From NCBI GenBank assembly GCA_003164785.1, contig PLUE01000062.1, positions 124,001 through 188,000 on the forward strand: a DNA stretch of 64,000 nt, read 5' to 3'. Positions 1 to 8,190 of this stretch are shown piece by piece. Under the pieces are notes generated by a model. It was not told where the DNA came from. It worked only from the letters and a program-made list of their open reading frames with translations, and did not search any database. A program made the translations under genes and the position numbers. This DNA comes from Gammaproteobacteria bacterium. Lineage in GTDB: Bacteria > Pseudomonadota > Gammaproteobacteria > Steroidobacterales > Steroidobacteraceae. Within the stretch, counting starts at the first letter, position 1. Every line of letters begins with the position of its first letter.

Positions 1-872
1 ACGAAGAGGTCGAACTCTTCTTGAAGGACATTGCTGACGGTCATTACGATGGCAAGCCTGCGATGTACGACGATCTTCAGACCCTCGAGAATCCCGCCCT
101 GCGCGATTTCCTCAAATTGGACAAGAGCGTCGAAGGCATGGTCGTGCATCGGACGGCCAAGACCGACGCCTCCTATCCGTTGAAGGAATGGGACGTCATC
201 ACCCGCATCGGCGAGGCCCCCGTGGACAATCAAGGCATGGTGAAGATCGACAAGGATCTTCGCGTCAGCTTCCAATATCTCATCCAGAAGCAGGCGAGCA
301 ACGGCAAGCTGCCGCTGACGGTCGTGCGTGGCGGAAAGTCCCTGCAGATCCAGTTGCCGGTGTCGGCCGAGCATCCGACCCTGGTCACCGATTTGCGGGG
401 CAGTTACCCGTCGTATTTCATCTATGGACCGATCGTGTTTTCGCCGGCCACGTGGCAATTGGTCTCGAGCCTCGAGGCCAATGCGGGGTTGATGCGGATG
501 CTGGGGCTGGTCAAGAGTCCGTTGGTCACCCATGCCCTCGATGAGCCAAGCGCCGATCTCGAGGAGTTGGTTGTGGTGTCCTCGCCCTTCTTTCCCCACA
601 AGATCGCCAATGGCTATTCGAACGTGGCCGGATCGGTCGTCGATTCGGTCAACGGTATTCACATCAAGAGTCTGCGGCATCTCGTCGCCGTCCTGCGGGA
701 CCTCAAGGATCCCTTCGTGACCATCGAGTTCGACCAGAAAGGTGGCGAGGCCTTGGTGTTCGCGCGGCAGGCGATCATGAGCGCCACCGACGACATCTTG
801 ATGGACAACGGCGTGAGAGCGCAGGGATCGCCGGATACACTGGCGGTCTGGCAGGACAAGGGCTCGAAATAA
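1..872 (+). CDS. Deg/Do-type serine protease, C-terminal part (5' end outside window)
   Basis: The reading frame is open from the left edge, so only about 288 C-terminal residues are seen. A PDZ domain lies near the start of the visible part (a GMVV carboxylate-binding-like loop, then KEWDVITRIGEAPV). The rest resembles the second, atypical PDZ domain of plant-type Deg proteases, with a VVVSSPFFPHKIANGY segment followed by VDSVNGIHIKSLRHLVAVL. The trypsin-like catalytic domain would lie upstream, so activity cannot be checked. Such proteins degrade or refold misfolded envelope proteins. The stop is followed by a strong hairpin and a convergent gene. The family call is fairly secure; the exact Deg subtype is not. 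Confidence 0.65.
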   Translation, partial: EEVELFLKDIADGHYDGKPAMYDDLQTLENPALRDFLKLDKSVEGMVVHRTAKTDASYPLKEWDVITRIGEAPVDNQGMVKIDKDLRVSFQYLIQKQASNGKLPLTVVRGGKSLQIQLPVSAEHPTLVTDLRGSYPSYFIYGPIVFSPATWQLVSSLEANAGLMRMLGLVKSPLVTHALDEPSADLEELVVVSSPFFPHKIANGYSNVAGSVVDSVNGIHIKSLRHLVAVLRDLKDPFVTIEFDQKGGEALVFARQAIMSATDDILMDNGVRAQGSPDTLAVWQDKGSK

Positions 873-882
873 CGAGCCGTGA

Positions 883-910
883 GGCGGGCCCATTCCTTGA
901 TGGGCCCGCC
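883..910. terminator. bidirectional hairpin between convergent genes
   Basis: A perfect 11-bp inverted repeat (GGCGGGCCCAT / ATGGGCCCGCC) with a 6-nt loop lies between the stop codons of the Deg-like gene and the convergent TonB-dependent receptor gene. No T-run follows on either strand, so it may act with Rho or as a 3'-end stabiliser. Confidence 0.6.
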
Positions 911-933
911 CCGATTACGACGCTGGCTACCGC

Positions 934-3468
934 TCAGTAGCGATAGGTTGCCGTGATCCCGACAGTCCTCGGACGAACACCCCGACCGAAGTAGAGGAGG
1001 TCGCTGGGCGGGACGCCTGGACCGGTCGCAATGTCCCGCGCCTCGAACATCAACGGATGCGCGTTGGTCAGATTGTTCCCGTAGACCGAGAGATCCACCC
1101 CGTTGAACCGCAATCCAGCCCGTGCGGACAGATTGTTGAGCACGGGAAGTCCCGGCAGCGTCTGGTCGAAGAGCGCGTTCTTCGTGTCCTGTCCTTGGAG
1201 CAAGGATTTTTGCGCGGTCGAGTGCTGGAAGTCGAGCCGCACATAGGGCGTCCTGCCTTCCCAGACCGGCAAGTGATACTCCGATGACGCCGTGAATGAC
1301 CACGGCGCGCCGAGCAACGCGTCTCCGTTGCTGGCGATCGGGAGACCGGTGATGGGTGCGCCCGTCGATGGATCGGTGCCCGAACACCCCGCGCCGTTAT
1401 AGGTCAGTGCGCCGGCGCATGACGTCTTGGTCAGCCTGGCGTCCGTGTACGCGGCGGTGACGTCGAAAGTCAGTACGTCGACGGGCTTGTACAGCACCTC
1501 GATATCGCCGCCTTCGCTCTTGGCCTTACCCAGATTGGCGGTGAATTGCTCGCCGCAAGCCGGCAGGTACACGTTCTGCTGGATGTTGCTCCAGTCGATG
1601 TAGAAGAGGCTGGTATTGATCTGCAGCCGGTGATCGAGAAAGGTGTTCTTGCTGCCGATCTCGTAGCTCCACAAGCTGTCGGATGAGAACTTCTGCGGCA
1701 CCTGGCGCGCGCCATCGACGAATGGCAGGCCGAGTGAATCCAAGTTGGAGCCGCAAATGCTGCCGACCCCGACATTGGGTCCGCCCGGCCTGAATCCCTT
1801 CGATGCGCTGACGTACAAGAGGTTGTCGCGATCGGGCTGCCAGGACAGCACTGCCTTGGGTGTCACCGGCTTATCCGTGTTGCTCGACTGCGTCACGATG
1901 GTCGTGCCGAGGAAGGGACCGGTTTCCGCGACCGAACCGGTGTAGTCGAGTTTCGATGCGCGCAATCCGACCGTGGCCTTGAAGGTGTCGGTGATCTTGA
2001 ATACCAGTTCGCCGAACACGGCGATTTGCTTGTCCACGACTCTGTCGACCGGGCCGGCGAAGATCAGCCCGTTGGGGCAGGGTTGCGGGGTACTGCAAAG
2101 CGGGCTCGCAGCGCCGTAGGCGGCGGTGGTGTAATTGATGATCTCCGAGTTCAGCGTCGGATCGAAGATGTTCTCCGGTACGTTCTCGCTCAGATGCGAA
2201 TAGAAGAGCCCGGCGTTCCAGACGATGCGTGCGTCGGTGTCATTGGAAGCCAGCCGAAACTCCTGGTAGAAATTCCGCTGGTCGTCCCGAAAGTTCGCAT
2301 ACCCCTTGTCGCCGGGGGCGGGAAAGGTGTTCGCCAGCTCGGCGAAGGAGGCCCAGGTGGCGCGCAGGTATTGGGTGTAGTCGGAGACGGAGCTTTGATT
2401 GCGATCATAGTAGGACGTGTTCGAGAACAGCGATGCGAAACCGAGGTCCCACTTGACCTTGATCGCGCTCAAGGTGAACGGGTCGGTGCTCGGATTGGTG
2501 AGCGCGTTGCCGTTGCGGTAGATGTTCGATCCCGAGTCGGACAGCGGCATCCAGTATGCAGCGGTGTCGTTGATCTGCAGCCGCTGATAATAGATCGACG
2601 GCGTGATTTCCAACGTGTCGCTGACCTTCCACTTCACGGCCAGACGTGCGGTGGTCGTCTCCTGCCAGTTCGAATTCGGCTGAGTGGTGCCATCGTACAC
2701 CGGGGTCGGCGTCGTCGCGCCACCGACGGTGGAGGCCGCCCCTGGTGGAGCCAAGGTGTAGCCGACACGATCGACCCAACCGCCGTCGCGGCGGAAGGAG
2801 ACGCTGGCGCGAAACGCCAGCACGTCGTCGATGATGGGCGCGCCGAAGGCAGCGCCGCCCTCGTAACTGGGCGACCCACCGTCGGTGGCGGCGGTGTCGG
2901 CGCGCGCGTAGCCGGACACCTTGTTGAGTTCCGGCTCCGGAGAGATGAAACGCACCACGCCCCCTTCGGCGCCGGCGCCGAACAGCGTGCCCTGGGGGCC
3001 ACGTAGCACTTCGACGCGATCGAGGTCGAACAACGCGGGAAAGGCGTTCACCGATCCGAATCCGACGTGGCGGGTCTGGATGGGCGTGTCGTCGATGTAG
3101 ATGCCCGTGGTCGAGGTGCCCGCCGTCGAATCGACGCCGCGGATGTTGATGTCGGAGCCTTCGTCGTTGTAGTTACCCGCCGAACTCATGCCGTTGCGCT
3201 GAAAATTCAGGCCGGGGGAAAGGCGCGACAGGTCGTCGATGCTCTTGAGCCCCTGGGCATCGATCTTTTCCTGGCTGAACGCGGCCACGCTGATCGGGAT
3301 GTCCTCGATTCGCTCTTGACGGCGGGTCGCCGTCACCACGACCTCCTCGAGTGCGCCGCTGTCGGCCGTATCCGCGCCGGCGGCGGCGGCAGGCGACATG
3401 GCCGGCATCATGAATTGACCTGCCAGGGCGGCAGGTACCAGAAATCTCCTCAGTCGATCCGTTCGCAT
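934..3468 (-). CDS. TonB-dependent outer-membrane receptor
   Basis: An 844-residue outer-membrane receptor. The ATG at 3468 is chosen because a GAGGG ribosome site lies about 8 nt upstream and a signal peptide follows (MRTDRLRRFLVPAALAGQFM, then an Ala-rich cleavage region). A TonB box/plug start is seen (EEVVVTATRRQERIEDIPIS), followed by plug motifs (DLDRVEVLRGPQGTLFGAGA) and a long beta-barrel ending in an aromatic residue (TATYRY), the usual outer-membrane insertion signal. The family imports iron complexes or larger ligands with ExbBD-TonB energy. The substrate is not evident; this receptor subtype is common in bacteria using complex organic substrates. It is monocistronic, with a separate promoter region at 3469-3656. 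Confidence 0.9.
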   Translation of the reverse strand: MRTDRLRRFLVPAALAGQFMMPAMSPAAAAGADTADSGALEEVVVTATRRQERIEDIPISVAAFSQEKIDAQGLKSIDDLSRLSPGLNFQRNGMSSAGNYNDEGSDINIRGVDSTAGTSTTGIYIDDTPIQTRHVGFGSVNAFPALFDLDRVEVLRGPQGTLFGAGAEGGVVRFISPEPELNKVSGYARADTAATDGGSPSYEGGAAFGAPIIDDVLAFRASVSFRRDGGWVDRVGYTLAPPGAASTVGGATTPTPVYDGTTQPNSNWQETTTARLAVKWKVSDTLEITPSIYYQRLQINDTAAYWMPLSDSGSNIYRNGNALTNPSTDPFTLSAIKVKWDLGFASLFSNTSYYDRNQSSVSDYTQYLRATWASFAELANTFPAPGDKGYANFRDDQRNFYQEFRLASNDTDARIVWNAGLFYSHLSENVPENIFDPTLNSEIINYTTAAYGAASPLCSTPQPCPNGLIFAGPVDRVVDKQIAVFGELVFKITDTFKATVGLRASKLDYTGSVAETGPFLGTTIVTQSSNTDKPVTPKAVLSWQPDRDNLLYVSASKGFRPGGPNVGVGSICGSNLDSLGLPFVDGARQVPQKFSSDSLWSYEIGSKNTFLDHRLQINTSLFYIDWSNIQQNVYLPACGEQFTANLGKAKSEGGDIEVLYKPVDVLTFDVTAAYTDARLTKTSCAGALTYNGAGCSGTDPSTGAPITGLPIASNGDALLGAPWSFTASSEYHLPVWEGRTPYVRLDFQHSTAQKSLLQGQDTKNALFDQTLPGLPVLNNLSARAGLRFNGVDLSVYGNNLTNAHPLMFEARDIATGPGVPPSDLLYFGRGVRPRTVGITATYRY

Positions 3469-3572
3469 CCCGCATCCCTCACAGTGTTGCCCCTTCCCCA
3501 CAAAAATGGACCCACGTGATTCTGGCTCTTCTGGCCATTTTGTTGCGTGTTCGTGGCGGTCTCCAAGGCAGC

Positions 3573-3599
3573 TTAATACGCCTCTTGACGAACGTTCAA
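3573..3599 (-). promoter_or_regulatory. candidate promoter of the TonB-dependent receptor with overlapping palindrome
   Basis: Read leftward, TTGAAC (plus-strand 3594-3599) and TATTAA (3573-3578) are separated by 15 bp, about 100 bp upstream of the receptor start. A perfect 7-7-7 inverted repeat, CTCTTGA / TCAAGAG at 3582-3602, overlaps the -35 element and looks like a repressor operator. The spacer is short, so the promoter call is tentative. Confidence 0.4.
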
Positions 3600-3618
3600 G
3601 AGATTTGCGGGGCGGCGA

Positions 3619-3654
3619 GCGGGTTTGCCCACCGCACGCCGCTGCCAAACCCGC
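3619..3654 (-). terminator. hairpin after the nucleotidyltransferase-like gene
   Basis: A 9-bp perfect stem, GCGGGTTTG / CAAACCCGC, with an 18-nt loop starts 2 nt after the stop codon of the leftward gene ending at 3657. No T-tract follows, so intrinsic termination is uncertain. Confidence 0.4.
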
Positions 3655-3656
3655 CG

Positions 3657-4268
3657 CTAAATCGTGTCGACCAAGTCCGCGACTTCGCGCACATCGGCGC
3701 GTTTCATCGGGCGTCCGTCGACCGGCGAATAAGGCGACTGGCGGATCCCATCGATGGGGAACACCGTCGCGTCGACCGTCCGACCATTGGCGTCGAAGCG
3801 CAGGGCGGGAAAGTTGATGCTTCGGTCGGCGTCCATTTTGACGCGGCGCTCATAGAACTCGTGCGGCACGCCGAGCTCCAGCAGCCGGATCGCGACCGAT
3901 TCCGAGCGATCGGCGAACAGATGCAAATTGATGTCGCTGTAATTGGTCGCCGTTCCGGTCAGCACCGAGCCCACCAGCCGGGGCTGAAACTCGATCAGCA
4001 AGCGCATGGTCTCGAGCGCAATGCGGCGCTGGTCTCTGAGGGTATCGTCGTGCGAGTCCCGCCCGAAAAGCCGTTGATGTTCGCGCAGCGCCGCTTCGAT
4101 CTCGATGTTCTTGGGAAGCACGGCGACGTCGTTCACCCCAAGCCGGTCGGCGGCCTTGCGTTTGGCCTGCAAAAAATCCGCGATGCCATGTTCCGCCATG
4201 ATCCTGGCCGCCTCCTGAGCCAGTGCACGGCGCAGATCCTCGCTTCGCTGGGAAAATTTCTTGGGCAT
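3657..4268 (-). CDS. uncharacterised nucleotidyltransferase-like protein
   Basis: 203 residues. The ATG at 4268 starts 5 nt after the mrcA stop, so the gene is probably the second of an mrcA operon. The N-terminal half is helical and charged (SQRSEDLRRALAQEAARIMA). The centre has VGSVLTGTATNYSDINLHLF, which resembles the Gly-Ser...Asp-x-Asp loop of the MNT/pol-beta nucleotidyltransferase fold, except that the second acidic residue is Asn (DIN). A second acidic strand (GRTVDATVFPID) follows. Fold similarity is inferred by eye and the function is unknown. The altered catalytic pair suggests changed or lost catalysis. The link with peptidoglycan synthesis rests only on position. Confidence 0.6.
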   Translation of the reverse strand: MPKKFSQRSEDLRRALAQEAARIMAEHGIADFLQAKRKAADRLGVNDVAVLPKNIEIEAALREHQRLFGRDSHDDTLRDQRRIALETMRLLIEFQPRLVGSVLTGTATNYSDINLHLFADRSESVAIRLLELGVPHEFYERRVKMDADRSINFPALRFDANGRTVDATVFPIDGIRQSPYSPVDGRPMKRADVREVADLVDTI

Positions 4269-4273
4269 GTCTC

Positions 4274-6778
4274 TTAGAACAGGGGTTTGTCGCCGTCGGT
4301 CATGGGGTTCTGATTGTGGGGGCCCTCGTACACCTCGGATTTGGGCAGATTGTCCTCGATGAACTTTTCCATGATCCCGTTCGGATTGTCCGAGCTCGCC
4401 AGCAGACCCGTGTCCGGGGAAATGCGCACCGTGACGATGCCGTCCGGCGTGGGCCATAGATGCCGCGGCGTACCGGCCAGCGCTTGATGCATGAAGAAAA
4501 CCCACGTCGGCAGGGATACGTGGGCGCCTTCTTCGCCGCTGCCGAGAGAACGATCCTGGTCGAAGCCCGTCCACACCGACGTCACCAGGCTGCCGTTGAA
4601 GCCGTTGAACCAGGCATCGTGTTGATCGTTGGAGGTGCCGGTCTTGCCCGCGATATCGTCGCGGTTGAGCACCCTTGCACCGACTCCCGTGCCATGCTTG
4701 ATGACGTCGACCATCATGTCGGCCAGCAGGTACGCCACCTGCGGACGGATGATCTGGGGTGCCAGATTCTTTGCCTCGATCACCGTCTTGCCGTCGTGGG
4801 GTCCCACGTCGAGCATCGAAACGCGCTCGTTCGCGGCGGTTTTGGCGGCGTTTGCGGTGGGGTCGCTGACCTGGCCGCATTCCGAGCACGCGATGGCCGG
4901 GTCCGCTTGCACCAACGTTTTGCCGCCGGCGTCTTCGATCCGGTCGATGTAATACGGGGTCACCTTGAAGCCACCGTTGGCAAAGGTGGCATAGCCGATC
5001 GCCACCTGCAGCGGACTGAGCGACGCGGTGCCCAATGCCATCGTCAGGTTGTTGGGCAGCTGGTTCTTCTCGAAGCCGAAGCGCTGGACGTAGTTCCAGG
5101 TGTAGTCCGCGCCGATCGCGCGCATCAATCGCACCGACACCAAGTTCCGCGAGTGCGCCAAGGCCTCGCGCAGCCGAATCGGGCCAAAGAACGTATTCTC
5201 GTTCTCCTTGGGTCGCCACGCCTGCTCCATGCCGGCCTCGTCGATCACAATGGGCGCATCCAGCACGATGCTCGCCGGCGTATAGCCCTTGTCGAATGCC
5301 GCCGCGTACACGAATGGTTTGAAGCCGGAGCCCGGCTGACGCCGGGCCTGGGTCGCCCGGTTGAACTTGCTTTGGAAAAAGTCGAACCCACCCATCAGGG
5401 CGACCACGGCTCCGTCCCTGGGATCAACCGATACCAGCGCGCTCTGGGCCTCGGGGACCTGCACGAATTGCAGAGAATCGCCGGTGGTGCCGACCGTGTA
5501 GATCACGTCACCCCGGCTGACAATGTCGGACGCCTGGGTTGGCGCGCGGTCCACTTTTTCCTCCGGCAGTTCCCGGCGGGCCCACGACAACTTCTCCCAT
5601 GGGAGGGTCACGGTGCCGAGGCCACGGACGTAGATCTCGGCGCTTTTCTCATCGACCTTTTCCACGACGGCGGGCCGTAGGCCGCCGATGATGGGGAATT
5701 CCTCGAGTTCCGCCTCGAGGCCGCCGGTGGATGCGACCTTCGACATGTCGATCTTGGCGGTCGCGCCCCGCCAGCCATGGCGGCGATCGTACTGCAACAG
5801 CCCGGTCCGCAGCGCCACCGTGGCGGCGCGCTCCAGGCGCGAATCGATGGTCGTGTACACCCGATAGCCGGCGGTGTAGATGCTGTCGCCATACTTGGCC
5901 TGCATGTCGCTGCGCACCATCTCCGCGACGTAGGGAGCATCCACCTCGATGGTGGGGCCATGCAGCCGGGATTCCATCGGGCTGGAATTCGCCTGCTCAT
6001 ATTCGGTGGCGTTGATGTAATTGAGTTCACGCATGCGGCCCAGCACATGGGCGCGACGCACCTTCGCCGCCTCGGCGTTGGCCACCGGGTTGACCACGGA
6101 CGGCGCGGTCGGGATACCTGCCAAAGTCGCCATCTCCGCGATGCTCAACTCGTCGAGCGTCTTGCCGAAGTAGACCTCGGCGGCGGCACCGACTCCATAA
6201 GCGCGCTGTCCCAGAAAGATCTTGTTCACATAGAGCGAGAAGATCTCCTCCTTGGTGAACTCGGTTTCCATGAGCAAGGAGATGTAGATCTCGCTCATTT
6301 TCCGTTTCATGTCGCGTCGCGGCGTCAGAAACATGTCGCGGGACACCTGCATGGTGATCGTGCTGGCCCCCTGACGAATGCCGCCGGCCTTCAGGTTGGC
6401 GACGGCGGCGCGCAAAATCCCTTGCCAATCAACGCCATGGTGCTGAAAGAAGCGATCATCCTCGGTGGCTAGAAAGGCTTGAATGAGTCTCTTGGGGAGC
6501 TGTTCGTAACGCACCGGGATCCGGCGCTGGTCGCCGATGGACGCGATGAGCTTGCCGTCGCGTGTATAGACCCGCAGCGGAACCTGCAATTGAACCTCGT
6601 GCAGACTACTGACGTCGGGCAATGCGGGCCGCAGGTAGGCGTAGGCACACACATTGGCGAACGCCGCCAGCACGATCGTTCCGGTCAAAACCACACAAAT
6701 GCGCGAGATGAGAACTAGATAACGTTTGGTCACTGAAAAGCGTTCTAACTTATTCGACAGGCGGAATTGCGCAAGCAT
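4274..6778 (-). CDS. mrcA: penicillin-binding protein 1A, bifunctional transglycosylase/transpeptidase
   Basis: 834 residues. A short cytoplasmic tail and one membrane anchor (about 20-48) are followed by a GT51 glycosyltransferase domain with catalytic Glu106 in ATEDDRFFQHHG, an OB-like insert (about 330-430), and a transpeptidase with SGFK (Ser484), SRN (543-545) and KTGT (712-715). It polymerises and cross-links peptidoglycan on the periplasmic side. The insert at about 620-680 holds a CSEC pair (Cys631, Cys634). Divergence from pilMNOPQ is the classical gammaproteobacterial arrangement. The start is uncertain: the ATG at 6778 has no good ribosome site, and a GTG at 6733 (MTKRYLVLIS) would free the pilM-side promoter from coding sequence. 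Confidence 0.93.
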   Translation of the reverse strand: MLAQFRLSNKLERFSVTKRYLVLISRICVVLTGTIVLAAFANVCAYAYLRPALPDVSSLHEVQLQVPLRVYTRDGKLIASIGDQRRIPVRYEQLPKRLIQAFLATEDDRFFQHHGVDWQGILRAAVANLKAGGIRQGASTITMQVSRDMFLTPRRDMKRKMSEIYISLLMETEFTKEEIFSLYVNKIFLGQRAYGVGAAAEVYFGKTLDELSIAEMATLAGIPTAPSVVNPVANAEAAKVRRAHVLGRMRELNYINATEYEQANSSPMESRLHGPTIEVDAPYVAEMVRSDMQAKYGDSIYTAGYRVYTTIDSRLERAATVALRTGLLQYDRRHGWRGATAKIDMSKVASTGGLEAELEEFPIIGGLRPAVVEKVDEKSAEIYVRGLGTVTLPWEKLSWARRELPEEKVDRAPTQASDIVSRGDVIYTVGTTGDSLQFVQVPEAQSALVSVDPRDGAVVALMGGFDFFQSKFNRATQARRQPGSGFKPFVYAAAFDKGYTPASIVLDAPIVIDEAGMEQAWRPKENENTFFGPIRLREALAHSRNLVSVRLMRAIGADYTWNYVQRFGFEKNQLPNNLTMALGTASLSPLQVAIGYATFANGGFKVTPYYIDRIEDAGGKTLVQADPAIACSECGQVSDPTANAAKTAANERVSMLDVGPHDGKTVIEAKNLAPQIIRPQVAYLLADMMVDVIKHGTGVGARVLNRDDIAGKTGTSNDQHDAWFNGFNGSLVTSVWTGFDQDRSLGSGEEGAHVSLPTWVFFMHQALAGTPRHLWPTPDGIVTVRISPDTGLLASSDNPNGIMEKFIEDNLPKSEVYEGPHNQNPMTDGDKPLF

Positions 6779-6781
6779 ATT
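6754..6781 (+). promoter_or_regulatory. candidate promoter for the riboswitch-pilM transcript
   Basis: TCGACA (6754-6759, 5 of 6 to the -35 consensus), a 16-bp spacer and CATATT (6776-6781, 4 of 6 to the -10 consensus) predict a start near 6787-6789. That is exactly where the first stem of the GEMM aptamer begins. The element overlaps the 5' end of mrcA if mrcA starts at 6778. Confidence 0.5.
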
Positions 6782-6784
6782 ACC

Positions 6785-6876
6785 GCTGGTTACACGGGCA
6801 TACTCATCGAAAGATGAGGACGCAAAGCCACCGGTCTTAAGGGTTCACAGCCTAAGACAGCGGGGTTGCCAGACCA
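6785..6876 (+). promoter_or_regulatory. GEMM-I (cyclic di-GMP-I) riboswitch aptamer upstream of pilM
   Basis: Matches the known GEMM-I aptamer in order. CACGGGC comes first, then a 6-bp hairpin with a GAAA tetraloop (CTCATC 6803-6808, GATGAG 6813-6818). The near-invariant GGACGCAAAGCC is at 6818-6829. A second hairpin (GTCTTA 6834-6839 / TAAGAC 6853-6858) is followed by AGCGGGGTTGCC (6859-6870). TGGT (6787-6790) can close P1 with ACCA (6873-6876). Aligned to the Vibrio Vc2 aptamer, the residue at position 20 is G, which predicts c-di-GMP rather than cGAMP preference. AGACC (6871-6875), which P1 uses, can instead pair with GGTCT (6915-6919): a plausible switch. About 240 nt separate the aptamer from pilM. 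Confidence 0.88.
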
Positions 6877-7117
6877 AGATTAACCGAGTGCAGCCCCCAA
6901 ATGGGCAGCCTGAGGGTCTGAATGAGCGATCAAGCGTCCTCGATTTCGCTGCGGACCGTTCGTGGTTCTCACTTTTCCATGCCGGGTAGCCGCTACAGTG
7001 ATTACCGTGAGTAGCTTCACGTTCCATTTAACAGTTTCTTGCTAAGTTTGCTTCGCGTAGCTAATCTCGTGCGGCATTTTCGACCTCCAAGGTACTGAGT
7101 AAAAAGGGAAAAAATTT
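6877..7117 (+). promoter_or_regulatory. riboswitch expression platform / pilM leader
   Basis: No gene is seen here. The stretch holds an AGACC/GGTCT hairpin enclosing GCCC/GGGC, and a short CGTGA/TCACG stem at 7006-7021 followed by a T-rich segment that could be a weak terminator. It also holds the pilM ribosome site (AAGGGAA around 7104-7110). A second promoter (TTGCTA, 17 bp, TAATCT around 7029-7057) is possible but weak. Confidence 0.45.
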
Positions 7118-8182
7118 GTGTGGTCGTTTGGCAAAAGATATCGTCCGCTCATAGGACTTGACATAACCACCTCCTCCGTGAAGTTGATCGAACTCACGAT
7201 GTCGGGTGGCCAGTACCGGGTTGAGTCGTATGCGGCGGAGGCGACTCCCCACAACGCCATCAACGAAAAGGCCATTGTCGACGCGGAGGCCGTCGGCGAA
7301 GCAATCCGACGTGCGGTCAAGCGTTCGGGAGCCAAGAGCCGATTGGCGGCCATCGCGATCAGCGGCGACGCGGCGATCACCAAGGTCATTCAAATGCCCA
7401 AGAGTCTCGGGGAGAACGAGCTCGAGGGGCAGGTTGAAATGCAGGCCGACCAGTACATCCCGTTCCCCATGGAGGAAGTGAGCTACGACTACCAAGTCGT
7501 CGGTCCCTCCGAGAAGGATCCGGATATGTTGGACGTGCTCCTGGTCGCGACGCGAACTGAAAACGTCGAACAGCGTCAGGCAGCAGTACAGGCCGCGGGT
7601 CTGACCGCACACATAGTCGACGTCGAAGCCTTTGCCTTGGAAAACGCCTGCGCGTTGATGCGCCATCAGATGCCCGACGGCGGTCTCGATCGCACCGTGG
7701 CGGTCGTGGACTTCGGCGCCAGCAGCACGACGTTCAGCGTGCTGCGGGACATGAAAGTCATCTACACGCGTGATTTTGCCTTCGGCGGTCAACAACTCAC
7801 CGAGGAGATCATGCGCACCTATGGACTTACCATGGAGGAGGCTGGCCGCGCCAAAAAGGAAGGCGGTTTGCCAAGCAACTACCAGCCTGAGGTGCTCGAT
7901 CCGTTCATCGATGACATGACCCAGCAAGTCAGCCGCTCGCTGCAATTCTACCTCGCATCGGGCAGCGGCCGGTCGCAACCGGACCAGATCCTGATCTGCG
8001 GCGGCTGCGCCAACATACCGGGTGTCGCCGACGTGATATCCAGCCGCGTCGGCGTCCAGGCCGACAAGGGCGACCCGCTCGGCAACATGAGGGTGTCGTC
8101 GAAGGCCAAGGCGCAAGCGGTTGGACGCGACGCGACGGCACTATTAACAGCCTGCGGCCTCGCGCTGCGAAGCTTTGACTGA
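7118..8182 (+). CDS. pilM: type IV pilus inner-membrane platform protein PilM
   Basis: 354 residues with an actin/FtsA-like fold. The phosphate-1 region is GLDITTSSVKLIEL near the N-terminus, the phosphate-2 region is VVDFGASSTTFSVL, and the adenosine motif is ICGGCANIPGV near the C-terminus. PilM sits at the cytoplasmic face and binds the N-terminal tail of PilN, linking the pilus motor platform to the periplasmic alignment complex. The start is a GTG at 7118 with AAGGGAA upstream; the next in-frame Met would remove part of the nucleotide-binding core. It is the first gene of pilMNOPQ and is preceded by the GEMM-I element, so its expression is probably c-di-GMP responsive. Confidence 0.96.
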   Translation: MWSFGKRYRPLIGLDITTSSVKLIELTMSGGQYRVESYAAEATPHNAINEKAIVDAEAVGEAIRRAVKRSGAKSRLAAIAISGDAAITKVIQMPKSLGENELEGQVEMQADQYIPFPMEEVSYDYQVVGPSEKDPDMLDVLLVATRTENVEQRQAAVQAAGLTAHIVDVEAFALENACALMRHQMPDGGLDRTVAVVDFGASSTTFSVLRDMKVIYTRDFAFGGQQLTEEIMRTYGLTMEEAGRAKKEGGLPSNYQPEVLDPFIDDMTQQVSRSLQFYLASGSGRSQPDQILICGGCANIPGVADVISSRVGVQADKGDPLGNMRVSSKAKAQAVGRDATALLTACGLALRSFD

Positions 8183-8190
8183 GAGCCGCC

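Noticed and set aside
4269-5219. Leftward open frame extending the nucleotidyltransferase-like gene upstream to 5219 (520 codons).
   Set aside because: The extension lies inside mrcA on the same strand in another frame, is Arg/His/Gly-rich low-complexity, and has no motif; the 203-residue start at 4268 fits the spacing.
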